Shown: positions 1-6,411, counted from the stretch's first letter. The stretch: 9,262 bases of DNA from an uncultured bacterium (GCA_900555175.1 USJT01000028.1:1-9262); one strand, 5' to 3'. Translations and numbers: made by a program. Notes: generated by a model not told the origin, from the letters alone.

Positions 1-16
1 TATTTTCCCGAATACT

Positions 17-56
17 AAAAAAGATTTCGCTTTTCCAATATCGGACCGCAAAATCT
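17..56 (-). terminator. Intrinsic terminator of the structured RNA
   Basis: On the minus strand AGAUUUUGC (56-48) pairs with GCGAAAUCU (30-22), nine pairs including one U-G. A small inner helix UCC/GGA (45-43 with 36-34) stacks inside, and the stem runs into six U residues (22-17). The U-run and the wobble pair make sense only on the minus strand. It could also end the transcript of the operon to the right, for which I see no better terminator. Confidence 0.6.
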
Positions 57-204
57 CACAAGTGAACAAATCTATATTTTATATTTCGACTGTTTCACCT
101 CGGTTAGCTGGTGTATTAAGGGGACTGCAACAATTTTACTTATCACAGTGGGATTCATCATTTGTAATGATTTTACCCACCCCCGCTAACTGTCTGCGGT
201 TTAC
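17..204 (-). ncRNA. Candidate structured RNA (small RNA gene or cis-regulatory leader), family not recognised
   Basis: Read on the minus strand, this stretch forms a long nested fold. GUUAGC (190-185) pairs with GCUAAC (108-103), GGGG (184-181) with CCCC (123-120), GUGGG (180-176) with CCCAC (152-148), and AUCAUU (171-166) with AAUGAU (162-157), giving 21 Watson-Crick pairs in one arm. A second hairpin lies at 98-62 (GUGAA/UUCAC base). ACCGCA (200-195) pairs with UGCGGU (50-45) and closes the whole. Bases 101-200 contain 44 G+C by my count, clearly richer than the flanking DNA, as expected for a structured RNA in an A+T-rich genome. A promoter-like pair precedes it and an intrinsic terminator ends it, giving a transcript of about 188 nt. 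I could not match tmRNA, RNase P, SRP, 5S or the common riboswitches. A 6S-like RNA is possible by size only. It could also be the leader of a leftward gene beyond the window edge, or the 3' end of the operon mRNA to its right. Confidence 0.5.
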
Positions 205-211
205 AAAATTA

Positions 212-240
212 ATATTACTTTAAATATTCAAAAAAATCAA
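212..240 (-). promoter_or_regulatory. Putative sigma70-type promoter of the structured RNA
   Basis: On the minus strand TTGATT (240-235) and TAATAT (217-212) are 17 bases apart, each matching four of six consensus bases. A start 7-8 bases downstream would fall at about 205-204, just before the 5' strand of the closing helix of the RNA. A+T-rich DNA gives many chance matches, so the placement is the main support. Confidence 0.4.
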
Positions 241-248
241 TAGGGCTG

Positions 249-1175
249 TTAATTTTTCTTAACCAATGACCATATTTCACAGTTTTGATCAATTATATTA
301 TAAGAGCCTCTTAAAAATGGTTTGTACATTGGTTCTCGCATCAACTCATAACGCATACAAAAATTTCCTAAACATACAGGCTCATTTTGAATTTTTAGAG
401 TCAATAATTTTTCAAGCAAAGGATATACATCAACTTTAAAATTCGTATTATTATCAAATACATCAACTGATATATAAGCAATTAAAAGCCATCTTTTCTT
501 GCGCATATTTACTCTTATTCGATTTACAGCTAATTCCACAAAATGTAAAACATTATCAACTGCAGAAAAATTGTCTAACATGATTAACATCTTGTCACCG
601 GATTTTGCAAACTTACATTCCGTCAAATTTTTAATAGATGCAAAAAATGTTTTAAAAGCTTCTTCTTCTTTTTCTTTAACTCCTGCTTCAGCATCTCCGC
701 CCCAGCAAGAATCTACCATCATATTTTTCGCTTTAAATTGAACAAGAATTGCAACATTATTGCATTTTCTAATACTTGCCTCAACTTCTTTTTGCAATTC
801 TTTATTAAATTGTTCTTCTTTTTTTTCTTCACATCCATCTATTAAAATCTTTAAAGATTCAATTGCACGATGACATTGATATTTTAACTTTGCAATAGCA
901 AAAACAACAACAATAGCAATTATATCAAACAATAGCAAAGAGCCGTCTATAAATACTCCACCAACGCTAACCGATTGATTATAAAATATTTTGACAAAAT
1001 CAGATACAGCATTAGCGATTGGTTCGGCAAATGAAAATGCACTTATATCCAACAAGTTTAAAAACCAATATGTTGCAGTCAAAAATACAAGTATCATCAA
1101 AGCTATTTGGACTACAAACAGAATATTTATAAAGCTGTTTATCATTCTTGATATAAATTTATATATAGAAATCAT
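249..1175 (-). CDS. Two-helix membrane protein with a degenerate class III nucleotide cyclase-like domain
   Basis: A 308-residue protein that I do not recognise by name. Two hydrophobic segments (about 16-40 and 79-97) flank a short extracytoplasmic loop. A charged, probably coiled stretch (about 103-135) then leads to a cytoplasmic domain. From 141 on, elements follow the order of class III adenylate/guanylate cyclases: a strand VAILVQF (141-147), a GD turn followed by a strand (SGDKMLIML, 192-200), a helix, a strand LLIAYISVDVF (230-240), a helix, and an ending FLRGSYNI...EIWSLV (287-305) like the usual 'lkG...vyel' end. The first metal-binding Asp expected in the first strand is missing, so catalysis is doubtful and a sensor or pseudo-enzyme role is more likely (inference). 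The start is supported by GAGG at 1184-1181, which overlaps the panC stop codon. The 7-base gap suggests coupling to panC. It is the last gene of the operon. Confidence 0.6.
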   Translation of the reverse strand: MISIYKFISRMINSFINILFVVQIALMILVFLTATYWFLNLLDISAFSFAEPIANAVSDFVKIFYNQSVSVGGVFIDGSLLLFDIIAIVVVFAIAKLKYQCHRAIESLKILIDGCEEKKEEQFNKELQKEVEASIRKCNNVAILVQFKAKNMMVDSCWGGDAEAGVKEKEEEAFKTFFASIKNLTECKFAKSGDKMLIMLDNFSAVDNVLHFVELAVNRIRVNMRKKRWLLIAYISVDVFDNNTNFKVDVYPLLEKLLTLKIQNEPVCLGNFCMRYELMREPMYKPFLRGSYNIIDQNCEIWSLVKKN

Positions 1176-1182
1176 CTAAACC

Positions 1183-2037
1183 TCATGCTAATGCTATGTT
1201 ATCTATTAATCTTACATTACCTATTTTCACTGCAATAAATACAATAGTATTATCATCAGCGACTTCTTTTTCTTCCAAATTATCCGCATCTCTAAATTCA
1301 AGATATTCAAGAGAATGATTTTTATTTAAAAATGAATAAGCAGTTTCCGTTAAAGCTTTTACATCAGTTATTCCTTTGTCGTAACAAGCTTTTATATTGA
1401 ATAAAATTTTGCTTAAAGCAAGAGCATCGACTTTTGCCTCTGCAGATAAATACTTGTTTCTTGAAGACAAAGCCAAACCGCTTTCTTCCCTAACAATCGG
1501 ACAAGGAATAATTTCAATAGGAATATTCAAATCCTTAACCATTTTTTTCAAAATAATCAATTGTTGTCTGTCTTTTTCTCCAAAGAATGCAAAATCAGGC
1601 TGCACAATATTAAACAACTTATTTACAACCGTACAAACCCCATCAAAATGGCCTACACGAGATTTTCCGCACAATTTATTAACATAGAAAAATGGTGGAA
1701 TAACATAAGTTAAGAAATCATTTGAAAGGATATGACCTTCCCCATACATTTCTTTAGGTGAAGGTGCAAAAACAATATCAACGCCTGCATCACTACAAAG
1801 TTTTTCATCTGCATCAAGTGTTCTCGGATATTTGTCTAAATCTTCACCGGGGCAAAATTGTATAGGGTTTACAAAAACAGAAACGACAGTTCTGTCGCAT
1901 CTTGCAACACTTTTTTTAATAAGACTTAAATGTCCGTTATGTAAAGCTCCCATAGTAGGAACCAAACCAATTGTAAGTCCTTCTTTTTTCCATTCTTTAA
2001 TCTTTTCTCTAACTTCAGCTATTGTATGAACTAACAT
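1183..2037 (-). CDS. panC: Pantothenate synthetase (pantoate--beta-alanine ligase)
   Basis: PanC joins pantoate to beta-alanine with ATP, through a pantoyl-adenylate, the last step of pantothenate (vitamin B5) synthesis in the cytoplasm. The 284-residue protein matches the usual length of about 280. It shows the nucleotidyltransferase HxGH motif in VPTMGALHNGH (26-36), FVNPIQF (55-61), VGHFDGVCTVVNK (128-140), FGEKDRQQL (152-160) and the ATP-binding LALSSRNKYLS (188-198). The frame stays open for 16 more codons upstream to an ATG at 2085. I chose the ATG at 2037 because family alignments begin there (MLVHTIAEVR) and GAGAG lies at a fitting distance before it. panB lies 142 bases upstream in the same direction. 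The stop codon overlaps the ribosome-binding site of the next gene. No panD or panE is in the window. Confidence 0.95.
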   Translation of the reverse strand: MLVHTIAEVREKIKEWKKEGLTIGLVPTMGALHNGHLSLIKKSVARCDRTVVSVFVNPIQFCPGEDLDKYPRTLDADEKLCSDAGVDIVFAPSPKEMYGEGHILSNDFLTYVIPPFFYVNKLCGKSRVGHFDGVCTVVNKLFNIVQPDFAFFGEKDRQQLIILKKMVKDLNIPIEIIPCPIVREESGLALSSRNKYLSAEAKVDALALSKILFNIKACYDKGITDVKALTETAYSFLNKNHSLEYLEFRDADNLEEKEVADDNTIVFIAVKIGNVRLIDNIALA

Positions 2038-2179
2038 AATATCACTCTCTTTCTCAAACAAAATTATAACATAAAAAAGAGGCATTGGCTTAATTTTATA
2101 ATTTTGTAAAACAAGAATTACAAAAAGATTTTACTCAATTCACCAATCTGCAAAACTTTAAATATCAGAGATTAATATT

Positions 2180-2980
2180 TTAAAAAATTTCACTTTCGTC
2201 AGGGAACTTGCCTGATTTAACATCATCATTAAATTGTTTAGCGCAATTAAAAATTAAAGATTTCATATCACCGTATTTTCTTGCAAACTTAGGTTTGAAA
2301 TCCGAGAATTTGCCAAACACATCATCAGATACAAGAACTTGCGCATCACAATATTTCCCTGCGCCACAAGAAATTGTCGGAACAGATAAATTTTCCGTAA
2401 TATATTTTGCACTTTCTTGAGGAACCATCTCAAGAACAATTGAAAATACTCCAACCTTTTCCAATTCTTTTGCCTGTCTTAACAATTCTTCAGTTGCATC
2501 CTGAGTTTTTCCCTGAATTTTATAACCACCTAAAGTATTTATAAATTGAGGAGTAAAACCTAAATGCCCCATAACAGGAATTCCAGAAGCTATCAAACGC
2601 TTCATAACATCAAGGATATAATCGCTGAACCCTTCAATTTTTACAGCATTTGCTCCAACTTTTATCATCTCTCCGCAATTTTTAACAGCAGATGCAATAT
2701 CAGTGTGATAGCTTAAAAAAGGCATATCCGTCACAACCATTGCATGATTAACACCTTTTGCAACAGCTCTGGTAAATATCATCATTTCATCAACACCGAC
2801 AGAATGAGTTGTTTCATATCCTAAAGCAACCATCGCCAAACTGTCACCTATTAAAACAATATCAATTCCTGCTTCGTCAATATATTTAGCCGTAGAATAA
2901 TCATAAGCGGTTAAAACCGAGAACTTTTCACCATTTTCTTTATATTTTCTTATAGTGTTAACAGTAATTTTCTTAACCAT
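2180..2980 (-). CDS. panB: 3-methyl-2-oxobutanoate hydroxymethyltransferase (ketopantoate hydroxymethyltransferase)
   Basis: PanB transfers a hydroxymethyl group from 5,10-methylenetetrahydrofolate to 2-oxoisovalerate to make ketopantoate, the first committed step of pantothenate synthesis. The 266 residues match the family length. Visible motifs are LTAYDYSTAK (23-32), IGDSLAMVALGY (44-55), TDMPFLSY (84-91), VKIEG (113-117), HLGFTPQ (139-145) and LEMVP (183-187). Residues equivalent to the metal ligands of the E. coli enzyme (D46, D85, E116) and its catalytic glutamate (E184) are present. The usual IGIGAG loop reads ISCGAG (203-208), a mild variation. The start codon lies inside the end of yvcK (8-base overlap). 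No strong Shine-Dalgarno sequence precedes it, so translation probably depends on coupling to yvcK. Confidence 0.96.
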   Translation of the reverse strand: MVKKITVNTIRKYKENGEKFSVLTAYDYSTAKYIDEAGIDIVLIGDSLAMVALGYETTHSVGVDEMMIFTRAVAKGVNHAMVVTDMPFLSYHTDIASAVKNCGEMIKVGANAVKIEGFSDYILDVMKRLIASGIPVMGHLGFTPQFINTLGGYKIQGKTQDATEELLRQAKELEKVGVFSIVLEMVPQESAKYITENLSVPTISCGAGKYCDAQVLVSDDVFGKFSDFKPKFARKYGDMKSLIFNCAKQFNDDVKSGKFPDESEIF

Positions 2981-4340
2981 TATAAATCACAGCCTTGTTT
3001 TTAGAATTCTTATGAGATGATGGGAATATTCCGCCCTTTTCACTTTTTTGTTCTTTTCTAAACCAATAATATATTGCTCTTGCAACACGGTTTGAGCTAT
3101 GTCTTACAAGTCCTTCATTGTTATCTTCAATAAGTTTTCTTGTTACAAGTTTTACACCCAGTTTTTTCAAATTATCGAAATCTAATTTTACAGGATAAGA
3201 ACCTGATAATTGATATTTTTTAGCTAAATTTGAAGGCATAAAATCATTTACCAAAACAGCTTCTATAACATTTTTGCTACCTGCATGTTTCATAATTGCG
3301 TTAATATGATCACAAACGCTATACCCGTCAGTTTCTCCCGGCTGAGTCATGATATTACATACATAAATTTTCTTTGCATTTGATTTTGCAATTTCATGAG
3401 CAATTTCTTTTATCAAAAGGTTTGGAATAACACTTGTATATAAGCTTCCAGGTCCCAAAATAATCAATTCTGCATCTCTGATTGCAGAAATTACATCAGG
3501 TAAAGCACGACAATTTTGAGGATCTGTAAACAATCTTTTAATTTTACCATGAGCTTCAGGGATATTTGATTCTCCGTGAATAATTCTACCGTCTTGCATT
3601 TCGGCAACAAGCTTCATATCATCAAGAGTAGAAGGTAAAACCCTGCCACGAATTGATAAAACATTTGAAGATTCTTTTACGGCACGAACCATATCACCTG
3701 TGATAGAACACAATGCCGTAAGGAATAAATTACCAAAGCTGTGACCTTCCAAACCTTCACCTGTTTTAAATCTATATTGGAATAATTTTGTTACCAAATC
3801 TTCATCATCAGCCAAAGCTGCAATACAATTTCTGATATCTCCGGGAGGTAATACACCCATTTCTTCTCTTAATCTTCCTGAACTTCCGCCGTCATCACCA
3901 ACAGTAACAACAGCAGTAACATTATTTGTTATATTTTTTATTCCTCTTAACAACATTGATAGACCTGTACCACCGCCAACAGCAACAATTTTAGGTCCTC
4001 TGTTAAGTTTTCTTCTTCGATATAAACTTTCAAGTAAAGATTGATTATCACGTCCATCAAGCATTGACAAATTTGTCTTTTGCCAACCCTTAAAGAACAA
4101 TCCTGCGCCAAACATAACAGCTGCAAATGCAATCCATTCTGTTGACACCTTCATAGCGATATTACGTATAAATTCCATAGTGTAAAAAACAGGTTTTATA
4201 TCGAACAATATCAAAACCCCGAAAGTCATCAAAACTGCGCCCAAAAATATTAGCGCGAACCATCTTTTTACCTGTAATCCAGGCATTAACCATCTAACAT
4301 CTTGAGGAATTTTTACGTTTTTTCTAAAATTTTTAATCAC
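2973..4340 (-). CDS. yvcK: YvcK/GlmR (CofD-like) family protein with N-terminal membrane anchor
   Basis: YvcK/GlmR proteins bind UDP-sugars such as UDP-GlcNAc and, in Bacillus and Listeria, direct carbon into cell-wall precursors, partly by acting on GlmS. That role is known for the family and not shown here. This 455-residue protein has two hydrophobic segments (about 27-47 and 69-86) ahead of a complete CofD-like domain: VAVGGGTGLS (119-128), VGDDGGSSGRLR (147-158), LPPGDIRN (164-171), GHSFGNLF (199-206), LGPGSLYTS (295-303) and IMTQPGETDGY (330-340). Bacillus-type members, at about 320 residues, lack the membrane part; I recall similar N-terminal extensions in cyanobacterial members. The start codon is GTG, with AGGGG at 4356-4352 upstream. 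It begins 36 bases after the PxpA-like gene and overlaps panB by 8 bases. Confidence 0.92.
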   Translation of the reverse strand: MIKNFRKNVKIPQDVRWLMPGLQVKRWFALIFLGAVLMTFGVLILFDIKPVFYTMEFIRNIAMKVSTEWIAFAAVMFGAGLFFKGWQKTNLSMLDGRDNQSLLESLYRRRKLNRGPKIVAVGGGTGLSMLLRGIKNITNNVTAVVTVGDDGGSSGRLREEMGVLPPGDIRNCIAALADDEDLVTKLFQYRFKTGEGLEGHSFGNLFLTALCSITGDMVRAVKESSNVLSIRGRVLPSTLDDMKLVAEMQDGRIIHGESNIPEAHGKIKRLFTDPQNCRALPDVISAIRDAELIILGPGSLYTSVIPNLLIKEIAHEIAKSNAKKIYVCNIMTQPGETDGYSVCDHINAIMKHAGSKNVIEAVLVNDFMPSNLAKKYQLSGSYPVKLDFDNLKKLGVKLVTRKLIEDNNEGLVRHSSNRVARAIYYWFRKEQKSEKGGIFPSSHKNSKNKAVIYNG

Positions 4341-4376
4341 TTTATAATCTACCCCTATTAACTATTTATTATTTTA

Positions 4377-5171
4377 CTATTCTACCCAGCCTGATAAACA
4401 AGCATTTTTATAATTTACAGGAACAGGTTTTATAATTGCATAAGCCTGCTTAATTAAATCTAATGAATTTGACAATCTGTTTGTAAAGTGAATTGTGTCA
4501 GCAGTAACAACAGTTTTGCCACCTTCGATATTTGAAACTTGAGATGCTGCTAACAACTGTTTTAACCTTGAAATTTCCATTTCTGTATTTTCACTGTCTT
4601 TAGCAACAGTATTAACAGTACCGTCAACATTATACATTTTTTCTAAACAAATTTCTTGTGCAACAGGAATATTAATAAGTTCGCCTGTCTTTTCTGTAAT
4701 TTCGCCTGCAGCTCCATAGTAAACAAGCCATTTTGAACATTTTTGAACAGCTTTTGCAACAGAACAAGCAAATGAAAAATCAGTTGCACATCTTTTATAC
4801 ATAGCACCATGCGGTCTTACATGTTCAATTTCCAAATGCATAGATTTAGCAAATGACATCAAAGCTCCAACCTGATAAATAACAACAGCTTCAATTTCAT
4901 CTTCATCCAAATCCATATCACGATACCCAAAACCTTGAATATCATTGAATCCGATATGTGCACCTACAACAACATTTTTTTCTTTCGCCTTCATAAGTGC
5001 ATTTTTTATCGTTAAAGGATCACCTGCATGGAACCCGCATGAAACATTCACAGAGCTTGCATAATCCAACAAATCAAATTCAGAATTATTTTTATAAATT
5101 CCGAAACTTTGAGCTAAATCAATATTAAAATCTATATTTTTTATTGGTTTTCTTTCAAAATTATCCTGCAT
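4377..5171 (-). CDS. Divergent LamB/YcsF family protein (PxpA-like, 5-oxoprolinase subunit A homologue)
   Basis: The family includes PxpA, which with PxpB and PxpC hydrolyses 5-oxoproline (pyroglutamate) to glutamate using ATP. This 264-residue protein has the usual length of about 250 and the family landmarks VSCGFHAGDP (43-52), GAH..F.DIQGFGYRDM (70-86) and VRPHGAMYK (118-126). Several normally well-kept positions differ. The N-terminal 'DLNCDLGESFG' block reads DFNIDLAQSFG (14-24). Near the C-terminus the usual 'CVHGD' block reads TIHFT. Neither pxpB nor pxpC is beside it. The fold assignment is firm, but 5-oxoprolinase activity is uncertain, so I give no gene symbol. It is the first gene of the operon, about 32 bases downstream of the predicted transcription start, with a weak GAAAG ribosome-binding site. 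Confidence 0.85.
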   Translation of the reverse strand: MQDNFERKPIKNIDFNIDLAQSFGIYKNNSEFDLLDYASSVNVSCGFHAGDPLTIKNALMKAKEKNVVVGAHIGFNDIQGFGYRDMDLDEDEIEAVVIYQVGALMSFAKSMHLEIEHVRPHGAMYKRCATDFSFACSVAKAVQKCSKWLVYYGAAGEITEKTGELINIPVAQEICLEKMYNVDGTVNTVAKDSENTEMEISRLKQLLAASQVSNIEGGKTVVTADTIHFTNRLSNSLDLIKQAYAIIKPVPVNYKNACLSGWVE

Positions 5172-5209
5172 AATTATCTTTCTTACTAAAAATATCCTGT
5201 AATAAAATA

Positions 5210-5238
5210 ATTATACTCAATAAATATCTAATTACCAA
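5210..5238 (-). promoter_or_regulatory. Sigma70-type promoter of the pxpA-like/yvcK/panB/panC operon
   Basis: On the minus strand TTGGTA (5238-5233) and a perfect TATAAT (5215-5210) are separated by exactly 17 bases. Transcription would start near 5203, about 32 bases before the ATG at 5171. It is the best promoter match in the window. No other clear promoter lies between the five downstream genes, so it probably drives all of them. Confidence 0.65.
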
Positions 5239-5269
5239 TATCTTTACATAATATTAATGAAAATTACAT

Positions 5270-5899
5270 CTATACTCTATAAATATCGGAAATCTGCAAA
5301 AACATATACTGTTTTGTGAAATATGCAAGTTTTGCAATATCTTTTTTGCTAAAACTTCTTACATCAAAGCAAAATTCAAATTTCTTACTTCCGAAAACAT
5401 AATGCTTATTGAAAAACATATATAAATATCCGTTTGTTAAAACATAATATTCACCGTTAAAATAAAGTTTATTCATTAATTCATCAATATTAGCTCCCTG
5501 CATTTTATTATCGTTATAAACTTTATTTTTCAAATCAACAGCTTCATCAGAAAATTTTTCAAACTTGATATACAATGAACGTTTGCAAAGTCTGCTGTTA
5601 TCCCATTTTTTAGTAATATAATCAGGTTCGACAAAAGCACGTCCCTGAGTTCTCACAAATTCTCGTCTGTCAAAAGTATTATACCCGAGAATAAGAAAAA
5701 ACGGAATTATAAGTTTCTCCCTGATTTCTTCTTCAGACAAATTTTTATAATCTGCCAATTCCTTTGAATTTTTAAGAAGTGCAATATTTCTTGCAAGCAC
5801 ACGTTTATTCAATTTATAAATAACTTTTTTGCAAAAAAGATAAATTATAAATGAAACCAACAATACTAAAATAAATAATAAAAGAGCAGCGAAAACCAT
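5270..5899 (-). CDS. Membrane-anchored protein with a domain resembling type I restriction R-subunit N-terminal (HSDR_N) domains
   Basis: A 209-residue protein of unknown role. Residues 3-22 form one strongly hydrophobic helix followed by a basic stretch (KKVIYKLNKR), predicting a cytoplasmic soluble part. That part resembles PD-(D/E)XK-type HSDR_N domains: LSEEEIREKLIIPFFLILGYN (54-74) matches the usual 'TE...r..lI.PfL..LGY' opening, EPDY (91-94) lies where the first catalytic Asp is expected, and YYVLTNGYLYMFF (151-163) matches the usual '.vLTNG..w.f' block. Where the 'iExK' motif should be, the sequence reads YIKFEK (110-115), so nuclease activity is probably lost. There are no restriction or modification partners nearby. 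No Shine-Dalgarno sequence precedes the ATG, and the predicted promoter sits almost on the start codon. Homology is inferred from motif order alone. Confidence 0.6.
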   Translation of the reverse strand: MVFAALLLFILVLLVSFIIYLFCKKVIYKLNKRVLARNIALLKNSKELADYKNLSEEEIREKLIIPFFLILGYNTFDRREFVRTQGRAFVEPDYITKKWDNSRLCKRSLYIKFEKFSDEAVDLKNKVYNDNKMQGANIDELMNKLYFNGEYYVLTNGYLYMFFNKHYVFGSKKFEFCFDVRSFSKKDIAKLAYFTKQYMFLQISDIYRV

Positions 5900-5905
5900 A
5901 TCTAT

Positions 5906-5934
5906 ATTTTAACACTTTTTTCATAAAGCCGCAA
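5906..5934 (-). promoter_or_regulatory. Putative promoter placed for a leaderless or near-leaderless mRNA
   Basis: On the minus strand TTGCGG (5934-5929) and TAAAAT (5911-5906) are 17 bases apart. Only six bases separate the -10 hexamer from the ATG at 5899, so initiation at the usual distance would fall on or next to the A of the start codon. Confidence 0.45.
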
Positions 5935-5983
5935 TAAATACAAATATTTTTTGTGAACTTTTATTAATAAAAATTAAGCCAAT

Positions 5984-6022
5984 AAAAAGAGTTATATATA
6001 ATATTTATATATAACTCTTTTT
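5984..6022 (-). terminator. Intrinsic terminator of rpsT (A/T-rich, symmetrical)
   Basis: A perfect 17-bp inverted repeat (5984-6000 with 6006-6022) with a 5-base loop, containing only two G-C pairs. Its outer end gives five U residues on the minus strand, 20 bases after the rpsT stop codon. The repeat is symmetrical and could also stop plus-strand transcription. It separates rpsT from the next minus-strand gene. Confidence 0.7.
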
Positions 6023-6041
6023 ATAAATTTTAATCAGCGGA

Positions 6042-6311
6042 TTATTTTGCTTGTAATTTATTTACAGCAAGAGTTAATCTTGATTTTTTTCTAGCTGCAG
6101 TATTTTTATGTAAAATACCTTTTGAAACAGCTTTATCACATAATTGATATGCTTTTGACATAGCTTTATTTAAAGCTTCTTTATCATCAGCCTTAGCAAG
6201 TTCTAAAACTTTTTTAACAGCTGTTTTAATAGAAGTTCTGAAAGCTACGTTTTTAACTCTGTTTCTTTCAGCGATAAGTACTCTTTTTTTAGCAGATTTA
6301 ATATTTGCCAT
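6042..6311 (-). CDS. rpsT: 30S ribosomal protein S20
   Basis: S20 is a primary 16S rRNA-binding protein of the small subunit, helical and very basic. The 89-residue sequence begins MANIKSAKKR and ends NKLQAK, and shows the typical features RVKNVAFRTSIKTAVKKV (18-35), KGILHKNTAARKKSRL (64-79) and many Lys/Arg. The frame is open for 17 codons upstream to an ATG at 6362. The true start is set at 6311 by the conserved MANIKSA end and by AAAGG nine bases upstream. It stands alone, as is common for rpsT, with its own promoter, a structured leader and a terminator. The leader suggests post-transcriptional control. E. coli S20 is known to regulate its own translation, though I cannot show the same mechanism here. 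Confidence 0.97.
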   Translation of the reverse strand: MANIKSAKKRVLIAERNRVKNVAFRTSIKTAVKKVLELAKADDKEALNKAMSKAYQLCDKAVSKGILHKNTAARKKSRLTLAVNKLQAK

Positions 6312-6337
6312 TTTATTTTGCCTTTCTTTACTCTTAC

Positions 6338-6373
6338 GTCCGATTAATGACTTCGGACACATTTGAGGATGTG
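6338..6373 (-). promoter_or_regulatory. Two adjacent hairpins in the rpsT leader
   Basis: In the predicted 5' untranslated region of rpsT, CACAU (6373-6369) pairs with AUGUG (6362-6358) around a 6-base loop. GUCCGA (6358-6353) then pairs with UCGGAC (6343-6338) around a 9-base loop. The two helices share only base 6358, so they could stack or compete. They end about 14 bases before the AAAGG ribosome-binding site. Control by S20 is plausible but unproven. Confidence 0.45.
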
Positions 6374-6382
6374 AGCATAGTT

Positions 6383-6411
6383 ATAATAAACAAAAAAATA
6401 TTAATTTGCAA
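6383..6411 (-). promoter_or_regulatory. rpsT: Sigma70-type promoter of rpsT
   Basis: On the minus strand TTGCAA (6411-6406) and TATTAT (6388-6383) are 17 bases apart. The predicted start near 6376 gives a leader of about 65 nt that begins just before the two leader hairpins. Confidence 0.6.

Noticed and set aside
103..190. GTTAGC...GCTAAC inverted repeat resembling an integron attC site
   Set aside because: The order of the two arms is opposite to attC (RYYYAAC first), the arms do not fit the seven-base core consensus, and no integrase or cassette gene is present.
113..200. Cobalamin riboswitch on the minus strand
   Set aside because: CCCACTGT and AGTC...ACC recall parts of the consensus, but the core GGTGnnAATCC and AGYCAGGA blocks are absent.
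211..228. AATATT...AATATT hairpin as terminator of the five-gene operon
   Set aside because: Six A-T pairs alone with no proper U-run make a very weak hairpin, and the same bases serve the putative promoter of the RNA.
2038..2085. Longer panC start at ATG 2085
   Set aside because: The 16 extra residues are not part of the PanC family start. ATG 2037 has a GAGAG site and gives the usual length.
6312..6362. Longer rpsT start at ATG 6362
   Set aside because: The extension runs through the leader hairpins, and S20 proteins begin with MANIKSA at 6311.
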